DNA of 64,000 nt from Parundibacterium terreum (GTDB lineage: Bacteria; Pseudomonadota; Gammaproteobacteria; Burkholderiales; Burkholderiaceae_D). Position 1 is the stretch's first letter. Each line of letters starts with the position of its first letter. Under the pieces are notes generated by a model, which searched no databases, was not told where the DNA came from, and saw only the letters and a list, made by a program, of their open reading frames with translations. Location of the stretch: positions 558,316-622,315 of the forward strand of contig NZ_BMED01000001.1 in assembly GCF_014636315.1 (NCBI RefSeq), in the 5' to 3' direction. This document shows positions 44,827 to 54,943 of this stretch, piece by piece. The translations under genes and the position numbers were made by a program.

Positions 44827-45303
44827 ATGAATTCCTTGCGATATACAGTGAAACTAGCACCAATGACGATTCTGAAGAGAATTTGGCTGACAGCCAATAC
44901 CGAACACGAAGGCTTTCCGATTTATTTCCGCCGCCCAGATGTCAGGGTTGCTGAGTTTGAGGCGCTACGACCAAAGTACCCGATGCTGTTGGTCGTCACG
45001 CACGTGTTGGCTTGTGTGAAAGAGAACGGTCTCCCAGAACATGATTACAATGACTCGCTTGAATCCCTGGATGTGTCATTAACCGCGGCCTTTGAAGATG
45101 AAACTGTGGGGCTGATCGCTCTGATCGAAACCTTCGCTGGCAAGCGCACCTACTATATTTACCTTGCCACATCATTTGTAGTTGATGGCTACATTCGTGA
45201 GGTTAAGAATAATTTTCCCCGAGAAGAACTCACCTTCGAGGTAGACGGCGATCCTTTTTGGCGTCTATTCAACGGTTACGCAGCGGATTTTCATTTCACG
45301 TAA
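44827..45303 (+). CDS. DUF695-like protein
   Basis: A 158-residue protein. The pattern HEGFPIYFRRP, then GLIALIETFAGKRTYYIYL, then DPFWRLFNGY matches DUF695, a family of unknown function often found with accessory genes. The start is uncertain: ATG at 44827, TTG at 44806 or ATG at 44863 are all in frame and none has a good ribosome site. Confidence 0.7.
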   Translation: MNSLRYTVKLAPMTILKRIWLTANTEHEGFPIYFRRPDVRVAEFEALRPKYPMLLVVTHVLACVKENGLPEHDYNDSLESLDVSLTAAFEDETVGLIALIETFAGKRTYYIYLATSFVVDGYIREVKNNFPREELTFEVDGDPFWRLFNGYAADFHFT

Positions 45304-45542
45304 GGCGCTGCAAAAGGGTAATTTTAGAAAACACGACCTAATTTATCGGGTATAGCTCTATTTCTGAGTATCCGCTTCGGGGCGATAGCGGAAGTACGCT
45401 GAATTCAGATCCAAGAAAGGTACTAGACTAGCAAAGCAGCACAAATCAGAGCAACGGCGAAAAAAGCGTGAGGGCCGTCGCTCCGTCACATTCTTAAAAA
45501 CCAATCGCCAGCACACAGGCGACTCAACCAGTGAGACACATC

Positions 45543-46754
45543 ATGGCATCTGGAAAAATCCTGGTCGCCCAAGGCGGTGGACCGACGGCAGTCATCAATC
45601 AATCGCTGGCGGGCGTGGTGCTGGAGGCGCGGCGCTTTCGCGCTATTGATCAGGTGTATGGCGCGCGGCATGGTGTGCGCGGCATCATCAATGAAGACCT
45701 GGTCAACCTGACCCATGAAACCAGCCTGAACCTGGAAGCGGTGGCGAACACGCCCTCTTCCGCGCTCGGCTCCACACGGGACAAGCCGGACGATAAATAT
45801 TGCCAGGAAATTTTCAAGGTCTTGCGCGCGCATGAGATCGGACATTTCTTTTACATAGGCGGTAACGACTCATCCGATGCGGTGCGCATCGTCAGCCTGG
45901 AGGCGCAAAAGGCGGCTTATCCACTACGCTGCATCCATATCCCTAAGACAATAGATAATGATCTGGTCGGCAGCGACCATACACCGGGCTTCCCTTCAGC
46001 GGCGCGTTTTGTCGCACAAGCCTTTGCCGGCGCCAATCTGGACAATGCCTCGCTGCCCGGCGTGTACATAGGCGTAATCATGGGCCGCCATGCGGGTTTT
46101 CTGACTGCCGCCGCCGCACTGGCCAGGAAATTTCCTGATGACGGGCCGCACTTGATCTATCTGCCGGAACGCAACTTCTCGATGGAGCAGTTCCTGGTCG
46201 ATGTCAAGGAAACCTATCAGCGCTACGGACGCTGCGTAGTGGCAGTGTCCGAGGGCATACACGATGCATCCGGCACGGCAATCGCCAGTCTTCTTGCCAA
46301 GGAAGTGGAGCGCGATGCGCACGGCAATGTGCAGTTGTCCGGCACCGGCGCACTGGCAGACCTGCTATGCGATGAAATCAAGGCCAAGCTGAATATCAAG
46401 CGCGTGCGCGGCGATACCTTTGGCTACCTGCAGCGCTCTTTCTTGGGCTGCGTGTCGGATGTGGATCAGCGCGAGGCGCGTGAAGTCGGTGAAAAAGCAG
46501 TGCAATTTGCGATGTGGGGCCAGCGCGACGGCTCGGTGGCTATAAAGCGTTCCGGCAACTATGCGGTCAACTATGAGCTGCTGGCGCTGGAGGCGGTTGC
46601 CGGCAAGACGCGCGTGATGGAAGATGAATTCATCAATGCCAGCGGCACCGGCGTAACAGATGCCTTCCGGCTTTATCTGCAGCCGCTGCTGGGTGCTGGC
46701 ATGCCGGATGCGCACAGGCTGCGCTTCAGCCCTGTGGCCAAGGTCCTGAAATAG
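45543..46754 (+). CDS. 6-phosphofructokinase, probably pyrophosphate-dependent
   Basis: A 403-residue enzyme. It has the substrate motifs GGGPTAVIN, GGNDSSDAV (where ATP enzymes have GGDGS), HIPKTIDND, and GVIMGRHAGFLT. The GGN-D and PKTIDND combination marks the PPi-type PFK branch, which runs fructose-6-phosphate phosphorylation both ways without ATP. The start is the ATG at 45543; a GTG at 45531 is also in frame. It is alone in its operon. Confidence 0.87.
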   Translation: MASGKILVAQGGGPTAVINQSLAGVVLEARRFRAIDQVYGARHGVRGIINEDLVNLTHETSLNLEAVANTPSSALGSTRDKPDDKYCQEIFKVLRAHEIGHFFYIGGNDSSDAVRIVSLEAQKAAYPLRCIHIPKTIDNDLVGSDHTPGFPSAARFVAQAFAGANLDNASLPGVYIGVIMGRHAGFLTAAAALARKFPDDGPHLIYLPERNFSMEQFLVDVKETYQRYGRCVVAVSEGIHDASGTAIASLLAKEVERDAHGNVQLSGTGALADLLCDEIKAKLNIKRVRGDTFGYLQRSFLGCVSDVDQREAREVGEKAVQFAMWGQRDGSVAIKRSGNYAVNYELLALEAVAGKTRVMEDEFINASGTGVTDAFRLYLQPLLGAGMPDAHRLRFSPVAKVLK

Positions 46755-46764
46755 AGCTTATTGC

Positions 46765-47880
46765 TCAAGACGAGGTTCTTGGCGCAGGCATCACACGGGC
46801 AATAACGCCGCGCAAACGCTGCCTGAGCCAGGGTTCGGCAAGCTGCGCGACCAGCGCGGCAAGTGCCATGACGATCAGGATGGGGATAAGCGGAATCAGG
46901 ATGGCCGGCAGCCATGGCGCGACGCGGCCGATCTGGATGATCATGGCTACCATCAGATTCTCGTGCAACAGGTAAAGCGGATAGCTGATCACACCCAACC
47001 ACACCAGCACCGGGCTAGCGCATAGCTTTTGCGCCAGCCCCGCGGTGATTGCCAGGCTGAACAATGCCACTACCACTAGGGCTGCCACCACCTCTTCCAC
47101 TCCCTTACCATACGCCAGCGCCGCGCAGCATGTCAGCACGACGGCGAGGCCGAGATCCCATTTTTTGCCATGCTTAAAGTATCTGAAATACAGCGCACCG
47201 GCGGCAAACCAGCCGAAATGCTGGGCGCCAGACCAATACAACAAGGTGGACGCAAGCGAAACCATGCGTGACTGAGCAGCCCCGTCAACCGGCAACAGCA
47301 GCCCGCTCAGCACACTGGCAAAAAACAGCAGCGCCAGACCTGTCAGCGCAGCACGGCTGCCCAGCACAAAATACATCAGACCAAACAGTACATAGAATTT
47401 CACCTCTATATACAAGGACCAGAACACGCCCTCCAGTGCGCCCTGCGGTGCATGCAACAGCTTGCTCCACACATAGGGCTCGATAAAACTCAGCCCCGGC
47501 AGCATATCCCTCAGAACCGGCTGGCCCGCCGGGCGCTCAGGAAAATAGCCGGCAGTGATGAAAATGAATATCGAACAAATCAGCATCGCCGGAAACAGCC
47601 GCAGCCAGCGCTTCAGCATGAAGGACAGAAAGCCAGAGCATTTTTCCAGCGTCATCAGGATGACAAAGCCGGAGATCATGAAGAACAATTGCACGCCGAG
47701 CATACCGTAGGCAAACACCGGCACGCCGGTGAAGCGGCTGCCAAAAGGATAGATGTCTGCCCAGCGCGCATACGCATGGAATAGCAAGACCATAAGGATA
47801 GCAATGCCCCGCAAGCCATCGAGGAAGGCAATTCTATCGGCGTGCGGAGTTGTTATCGGCGGCAAGTTGGCATTACGCAT
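46765..47880 (-). CDS. OafA/YrhL-type membrane acyltransferase
   Basis: A 371-residue protein with about ten hydrophobic segments and the Acyltransferase_3 start FLDGLRGIAILMVLLFH (catalytic His and R-x10-H pattern), then FFMISGFVI and WSLYIEVKFYVLFGL. Such enzymes acetylate surface polysaccharides or lipids. It is convergent with the PFK gene, leaving only ten bases. The ATG at 47880 opens family similarity; longer starts lack a ribosome site. Confidence 0.86.
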   Translation of the reverse strand: MRNANLPPITTPHADRIAFLDGLRGIAILMVLLFHAYARWADIYPFGSRFTGVPVFAYGMLGVQLFFMISGFVILMTLEKCSGFLSFMLKRWLRLFPAMLICSIFIFITAGYFPERPAGQPVLRDMLPGLSFIEPYVWSKLLHAPQGALEGVFWSLYIEVKFYVLFGLMYFVLGSRAALTGLALLFFASVLSGLLLPVDGAAQSRMVSLASTLLYWSGAQHFGWFAAGALYFRYFKHGKKWDLGLAVVLTCCAALAYGKGVEEVVAALVVVALFSLAITAGLAQKLCASPVLVWLGVISYPLYLLHENLMVAMIIQIGRVAPWLPAILIPLIPILIVMALAALVAQLAEPWLRQRLRGVIARVMPAPRTSS

Positions 47881-48030
47881 GGAGGGCTTCGGGCTGGGCA
47901 ATGCCTGCATGATGCCGTGCTGCAAGGGGAAGATCAAGCAGGGTTTGCAAATCGCAGGTCTTTTCAGGCACGCGCTGTCCAAATAAAATCTATGCCTGTA
48001 TGATCATAAAAACCATCTACAGGAAGCCCG

Positions 48031-48537
48031 ATGAACAGGTATTTCTCCGCTCCATCTGCGGCAATCCTTTTCGCCGCAACTACGCTGGCGGGCACAGCCT
48101 GTTTGGCGCAAGCATCGACAGCCACCTCCAAGGAAACCAGAATGACCCAGCATATCAAAGGCAGCTTCGACGTAAAGCTCACTCCGCAAACCTCCCCCGG
48201 CAAGCCGGCAGACACCGTGCCGGGACGCATGTCCATCGACAAGCAATTCAATGGTGAGCTGGATGCCCACAGCGTGGGCGAAATGCTGGCAGCAATGGGC
48301 AATGTGAAGGGTTCTGCCGGCTACGTGGCGATAGAACAGGTCACCGGCAAGCTGCAGGGCCGCAGCGGCACTTTCGTGCTACAGCACACCGGCACGATGA
48401 ATCGCGGCGCAGCCCAGTTGTCCGTCACGGTAGTGCCCGATTCCGGGACGGGAGAATTAACCGGGCTGGAAGGCAGCATGAAGATCGACATTGTTGACGG
48501 CAAGCATTTTTATGAGTTTGACTACACACTGCCCTGA
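48031..48537 (+). CDS. DUF3224-domain protein, exported
   Basis: A 168-residue protein with a signal peptide (residues 1-26, ending ACLAQA) and the DUF3224 pattern GSFDVKLTPQ ... MSIDKQFNGEL ... GEMLAAMGNVKGSAGYVAIEQVTGKLQGRSGTFVLQHTGTMNRG in outline, ending YEFDYTLP. This small beta-barrel family has no known role; members are usually cytoplasmic, so the added signal peptide is notable. It is followed by a good terminator. Confidence 0.83.
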   Translation: MNRYFSAPSAAILFAATTLAGTACLAQASTATSKETRMTQHIKGSFDVKLTPQTSPGKPADTVPGRMSIDKQFNGELDAHSVGEMLAAMGNVKGSAGYVAIEQVTGKLQGRSGTFVLQHTGTMNRGAAQLSVTVVPDSGTGELTGLEGSMKIDIVDGKHFYEFDYTLP

Positions 48538-48571
48538 GCCGGCTTTTGCTTCTTGCCGACGGGTAAATACG

Positions 48572-48599
48572 ATGGATGCCTAAGGTGTCCATTTTTTTT
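48572..48599 (+). terminator. Terminator of the DUF3224 gene
   Basis: Stem ATGGA ... TCCAT with inner CC-TAA-GG pairs (48572-48591), followed by eight T residues. It lies about 35 bases after the stop codon. Confidence 0.7.
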
Positions 48600-48606
48600 C
48601 ACCCTT

Positions 48607-50701
<2,095 letters not shown>

Positions 50702-50741
50702 ATAAAAAACCGAGAAAACCAAACAAAAATCAGGAGACACC

Positions 50742-51194
50742 ATGACAACGCTCAACAAAGTTACTCCCGCCGTAGCCGCCTCGCTGGCAACCTGGCACCA
50801 GATGGTCGCCAGCAAGGATATGTCTGCGCTGCCTGGCCTGGTCCATCCGCAGGCGGAGTTCCGTTCACCCATGGCAAATTCACCGTATAAATCGGCGGAA
50901 GCCGTGGTGCTGGTGCTGGGCACCGTGATCAATGTATTTGAAAATTTTGCCTATCACCGCGAACTGTCATCCGATGACGGCCTGAACGTGGTGCTGGAGT
51001 TCAGCGCCAACGTCGGCGACAGGCAATTGAAGGGTATCGATCTGGTGCGCTTTGACGAGCACGGCAAGATCGTCGAGTTTGAAGTGATGATACGCCCGCT
51101 GAGCGGCCTGCAAGCGCTGGGGGAAGAAATGGGCAAACGCCTGGGCCAGCACCTGCCGGCCTTTAAAGCTCAAAAAGCAGCCAAGCCGGAATAA
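50742..51194 (+). CDS. SnoaL-like/NTF2-fold protein
   Basis: A 150-residue cone-shaped NTF2-like protein: VAASLATWHQMVASKDMSALPGLVHPQAEFRSP near the start, then DGLNVVLEFSANVGDRQLKGIDLVRFDEHGKIVEFEVMIRPLSGL in outline. Members are enzymes or binding proteins; here the gene sits between fadH and padR (50742 start, 40 bases after fadH; 8 bases before padR), so it probably acts with fadH in the same pathway. AGGAG precedes the ATG. Confidence 0.85.
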   Translation: MTTLNKVTPAVAASLATWHQMVASKDMSALPGLVHPQAEFRSPMANSPYKSAEAVVLVLGTVINVFENFAYHRELSSDDGLNVVLEFSANVGDRQLKGIDLVRFDEHGKIVEFEVMIRPLSGLQALGEEMGKRLGQHLPAFKAQKAAKPE

Positions 51195-51201
51195 GCCATC
51201 C

Positions 51202-51735
51202 ATGTCGCTACCGCACGCCCTGCTAACCTCACTGCTGGAGCAGCCCTGCTCCGGCTTTGAGCTGGCCCGCCGCTTCGACCGCTCCATCGGCTTTTTCTGG
51301 CATGCGACGCATCAGCAGATCTACCGCGAGCTGGGGCGACTGGAAGAAAGCGGCTGGCTGGAATCGCTGCCGCCGGAATCCGGCCGGGGGCGCAAAAAGG
51401 TATATCGCCTGCTGCCTGCGGGCCGCGAGGAACTGCAGCGCTGGACCGGAGAAAGCCAGGACCCCAGGCCTTTGCGCGAAGAACTGATGCTGCGGCTGCG
51501 GGCAGAAGCAGTAGTCGGCCCTACCCTGCTGGCCGAAGATATACAGCGCCGCCTGCAACTGCACAAAGAAAAGCTGGAGCTATACCGGCAACTTGAACAG
51601 CATGATTTTCCGCCGGAAAAAGATGCGCGAGAAGCACAGATACAGCATCTGGTGCTGCAAGCTGGGATCATGCATGAAGCGCTGTGGGTGGAGTGGTCCG
51701 AGATGGCGCTGAAGGTACTGGCACAGCCAACCTGA
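51202..51735 (+). CDS. PadR-family transcriptional regulator
   Basis: A 177-residue protein with the PadR winged helix (LLTSLLEQPCSGFELARRFDRSIGFFWHATHQQIYRELGRLEESGWLE in outline) and a helical C-terminal dimerisation tail (residues 90-177). The start is typical of PadR repressors that control phenolic or lipid genes. It is the last gene of the fadH operon; the palindrome at 48607 is a likely binding site. Confidence 0.9.
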   Translation: MSLPHALLTSLLEQPCSGFELARRFDRSIGFFWHATHQQIYRELGRLEESGWLESLPPESGRGRKKVYRLLPAGREELQRWTGESQDPRPLREELMLRLRAEAVVGPTLLAEDIQRRLQLHKEKLELYRQLEQHDFPPEKDAREAQIQHLVLQAGIMHEALWVEWSEMALKVLAQPT

Positions 51736-51769
51736 ACATCGCGCGGCCCAGCCGTACGAATTGGCAAGC

Positions 51770-52525
51770 TCAGCCTAGTTTCCCCATGTGCGTCTTGACC
51801 CAGGATTGATAGTTCATCACATCCTCAAAGTACTTGCTGGAGATGCGGGGATATTTTTCCTTCAGCAAACCTATCAGTTTGAAATCCATATGCGGCTGCA
51901 AAGCCTCATGGCATTCCTTGCAGATGATGACGCTATTACGTTCGCCATGCCCGCCGCCCGGCCCCCAGGCAACTGCCGTCTGATGGCTGCTGAATTCCAC
52001 GTCCAGGTAGCGCGAAGGCGCCTGGCCGCAAATCAGGCAGCGCCTGCGGCCGCGGAATATTCCCAGGCGCAGCCTCTTTGCCGCAAGCACACCCGCTGGC
52101 AAGTCTGCATTTTTCCCATTACCGGCATCTCCGTTGACAACGGGAGGCCGGCCGGTAGAACTGGCAAGGCTGACGCGCGGGCCGACGTGATGGGAAAAAC
52201 ATTTTTCCGCGATGGACTTCAGTATCAGCGCGTAACCGCCGAAAGCGTGAAAATATTTAAGATCGGCTTCATCATTGATGATCAGCGCGGGATAGCCGGT
52301 ATCGTGCAGGCGCTCGCGTTCTTGCGCGCCATGAAATAGCGTACCTTCATGGATCTCTCGCCGCTCCTTGCCTTCTGTGTAGCCGCACCAATGCGTCTGC
52401 ACCGACCATTGGTAACCTGTGTTCTTGTTATGGATCATCGCGAACCGGTAATACTGGCTCTCGGCCAATTCAGGCTGGGTCAGCAGGCGAACGATTTCTT
52501 CGTGGAAAGGCAATACGGGCTTCAT
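51770..52525 (-). CDS. Hypothetical protein with a CxxC zinc-ribbon-like region
   Basis: A 251-residue soluble protein. The N-terminal 150 residues have no family I recognise. The end (residues 168-240) has two pairs of cysteines, CLICG and CKECHEALQPH, separated by about 40 residues, the layout of a zinc ribbon or HNH-like fold, but no HNH catalytic motif is clear. It is convergent with padR. Role unknown. Confidence 0.6.
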   Translation of the reverse strand: MKPVLPFHEEIVRLLTQPELAESQYYRFAMIHNKNTGYQWSVQTHWCGYTEGKERREIHEGTLFHGAQERERLHDTGYPALIINDEADLKYFHAFGGYALILKSIAEKCFSHHVGPRVSLASSTGRPPVVNGDAGNGKNADLPAGVLAAKRLRLGIFRGRRRCLICGQAPSRYLDVEFSSHQTAVAWGPGGGHGERNSVIICKECHEALQPHMDFKLIGLLKEKYPRISSKYFEDVMNYQSWVKTHMGKLG

Positions 52526-52714
52526 CTTTGCTGGCGTTAAAATCAGGTGAATACATTCACTCTAGTTGGCAGACTGGCATATCCGAAAATCGTCCGGCCA
52601 TATCCAGCGATTAAGCGCAAACAAATCTTCAGGTCAGACAAAGCGTAAAATGAATCGGCATCCTTGTCCAGAAGAACCCGGGAGATTGTGCAAATACAAC
52701 TTATTTCAATTCCG

Positions 52715-52748
52715 TCTGGAAATAATATTGTTAAATATTATTTCCAGA
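52715..52748 (-). repeat. Perfect 34-base palindrome downstream of the membrane-receiver gene
   Basis: Fifteen-base arms 52715-52729 and 52734-52748 (TCTGGAAATAATATT and its complement) around the loop GTTA. It lies 9 bases after the stop of the receiver gene on the minus strand, with no U run, so it is a strong 3' hairpin or a protein-binding site. Confidence 0.75.
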
Positions 52749-52757
52749 TAGGCTGAG

Positions 52758-53414
52758 CTAGGCGTGAGCGTCGGACTTCCTGCGGCGCGGCGCCTGCTCG
52801 GGGGATCGGCGCAGTTGGGCCAGTGCCTCTACCCGCTTCAAAAGCTCCCTGTCATTCCACGGTTTTTTGAAGATGCCGTACAAGCCCTGATATTCATGCA
52901 CACGCGCCTGCAGTTCGTCATGCCCGGTGATGGCGATAATCGGCAAGTCCTCAGTCTCCAGGCTGCCTTGTATGGAGGCAATCAGCTCCAGCCCATTCAT
53001 GTTCGGCATTTCCAGATCCGTGATCAGCACGGAGAAGAAGGTGGCAGAGAGTTTTTCCAATGCCTGCAAGCCATCATTGGCAACGACAACATGATAGCCG
53101 CTGGACTGGAATAGCTTGCCCAGCTTGGCCCTGGCAACGGCAGAATCGTCCACGATCAGTATCGCCAGCTTGCCTGCCTCGGCAGGCTCTTCAGCAGCCT
53201 GCTCCTGAGCAAGAGTCTCTGGCGCAGGGCTGCGGTCCTGGCCCAGATCAAGCGGAGTAACTTCCGCATTGTTGCCGCTTTTCCCTCTACCCAGGCCAAA
53301 CAGGATGATCACAACCGCGATGACGATTGCAATGCCGATAGGCACCAGATACATGGTCAACATGTCCTGGACATGAGAACTGATGTTGGAGAAAGGAGAC
53401 AGAATGGAATTCAT
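52758..53414 (-). CDS. Membrane-anchored response-regulator receiver protein
   Basis: A 218-residue protein. One membrane helix near residues 22-43 (LVPIGIAIVIAVVIILFGL), an acidic Ala/Glu/Pro linker, and a receiver domain at about 84-204: acidic pair in IVDDSA, phospho-Asp in LITDLEMPNMNG, Thr in AITGHDE, Lys in IFKKPW. It has no output domain but a basic tail (PRRRKSDAHA). A receiver tethered to the membrane is unusual. No kinase is nearby. The ATG starts near a weak ribosome site. Confidence 0.82.
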   Translation of the reverse strand: MNSILSPFSNISSHVQDMLTMYLVPIGIAIVIAVVIILFGLGRGKSGNNAEVTPLDLGQDRSPAPETLAQEQAAEEPAEAGKLAILIVDDSAVARAKLGKLFQSSGYHVVVANDGLQALEKLSATFFSVLITDLEMPNMNGLELIASIQGSLETEDLPIIAITGHDELQARVHEYQGLYGIFKKPWNDRELLKRVEALAQLRRSPEQAPRRRKSDAHA

Positions 53415-53652
53415 CTAGCGATATTTGTTCTTAATGATGTGTGCAGCATTTGCGTGCCAGGCTGGCGAAAGGATTTAGCTAATATGAACCAAGTGTTTAT
53501 CCGCGTCAACTTTGTGTAACGGCAAGTGTCGTTGCTGAATTGCAGCAAGCAGTTCTTGTCCAACTAAATCGCCCCTGCCCGCCAATACTAGCACCATTGG
53601 CACCGGTTTCAATACCGCAGCTTGTACACAGAAAGCGATTTGGCCCGGGCGT

Positions 53653-53850
53653 TCATTTATCTTTGCCAGTTCCCACTTTGCGCGCCACCAGAAAGGCGAT
53701 CAGGCCGGTGGCAAACACGGCAGCGCCATTGATCGCCCACTGCATCTGCCCAGTCATGAAACTGCCGGGCAAGATATTAATGCCCTGCAAGAACCAGATA
53801 GTGCCGAGCAACATCAAAATGATACCCAGCGTTTTTAATGTAGATTTCAT
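53653..53850 (-). CDS. Small conserved membrane protein
   Basis: A 65-residue protein with two helices (TLGIILMLLGTIWFLQGINILPGSFM and AAVFATGLIAFLVAR in outline) and the widely shared LLGxxWFLQGxNxLPGSFMxGQxQWAxxG pattern, whose function is unknown. AGGGAAGAGC precedes the ATG at 53850. It lies downstream of a gene for an unknown exported protein on the same strand. Confidence 0.75.
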   Translation of the reverse strand: MKSTLKTLGIILMLLGTIWFLQGINILPGSFMTGQMQWAINGAAVFATGLIAFLVARKVGTGKDK

Positions 53851-53898
53851 GCTCTTCCCTAAACCTGTTACCGGCCATACCACCGTTAATAACAGGCT

Positions 53899-54942
53899 TC
53901 AATAATCATAGACATGCTCAACCCGCAGCCCGCGCTGCGGCGCACCCAGCAAAAATGCCGACAAATCCCTGACGGGCACAATAAGCGCCACGCGCTTCCT
54001 GCCGGGCATCGTCATCAGCGGCTGCTCGAACAATACCCGCAAATGGGCGTCTTTGAAAGCCGTATCCGCCCACACCGTCACCAGAATGACCGACTGGTTG
54101 CCGGCAATATCCAGCAAGCTGACACCCTGCTGTGCCAGCGAGGTGGCGGCAATGCGGAAGTCATAGTAGCGCGGCATATCTAGAATCGCCGTGCCATCCG
54201 GCAGCCGGCGCAGCAACTTGACCTTGTCTATTGCCAGGCCTTCCGGCATGCGGTCGACCTGCACGCGGGTCGTCATCAAGGCTGGCGTGTAGGCAGCGCG
54301 CGTGGCTTTTTCTATCAGCTTGCCATAAGCCGCCTTGACGACATACTCAGTCGTCAGCGCATAGCGCCTTTCCCATTTGCGCACCATGTCCGGGCCAAAG
54401 GCCGGCACCGTGCTCCACAGCTTCTTCAGCTTCGCGCCAAAGTCGTAGAGATACCAGGGCTCCTGCCGGATAAAGTCGACATAGTCTTGCGCCACCACAG
54501 CCGCATAGCGGTCTTCCTCGCTAAGCCGGCCGGAGGATAGCGCCCAACTGATGCGTCCCAGCGTGTTTTCATATATCCAGCGCAATGCGTATTCCAGCGT
54601 GGTGCTGCCGGCGATGACGCCTATCATCACGTGATAGCCCGGGTTTGCTGGGTAATCCTGGCGCACCTGCTCGCGTATCACGCTGGCATAGCTGGACCAC
54701 AATTGACCGATATGCCCTGCAAACGGAAACTCATGCGCGGGATGCGCGGCGATCTCGCTGGCGAACTCAGCCGGACTGTGTACCAGGAACCATTCAGGGT
54801 AAGTCAGGAAGGTTTGTTCCACTCCCCTGCGCTCTTCCGGTTCTATAAGGCTTTCCGTTGACGGAGAGGCAGACGCCGGAGCAAATATTGCGGCAAGCGC
54901 CATCACCGCCGACAACAAAGCAAAACGCACATTGCCCGCCAC
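53899..54942 (-). CDS. Conserved hypothetical exported protein
   Basis: A 347-residue protein with an N-terminal hydrophobic segment (LLSAVMALAAIFAPASAS) that looks like a signal peptide. The rest is without a known family: PEERRGVEQTFLTYPEWFLVHSPAEF, YALRWIYENTLGRISWALSSG, EPWYLYDFGAKLKKLWSTVP, and a strand-rich end (ALIVPVRDLSAFLLGAPQRG). The GTG start at 54942 lies 1 base after the stop of the oxidase-methyltransferase gene, with GGAGG 9 bases upstream, so translation is coupled to that gene. It may act in the same pathway. Confidence 0.68.
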   Translation of the reverse strand: MAGNVRFALLSAVMALAAIFAPASASPSTESLIEPEERRGVEQTFLTYPEWFLVHSPAEFASEIAAHPAHEFPFAGHIGQLWSSYASVIREQVRQDYPANPGYHVMIGVIAGSTTLEYALRWIYENTLGRISWALSSGRLSEEDRYAAVVAQDYVDFIRQEPWYLYDFGAKLKKLWSTVPAFGPDMVRKWERRYALTTEYVVKAAYGKLIEKATRAAYTPALMTTRVQVDRMPEGLAIDKVKLLRRLPDGTAILDMPRYYDFRIAATSLAQQGVSLLDIAGNQSVILVTVWADTAFKDAHLRVLFEQPLMTMPGRKRVALIVPVRDLSAFLLGAPQRGLRVEHVYDY

Positions 54943-54943
54943 C

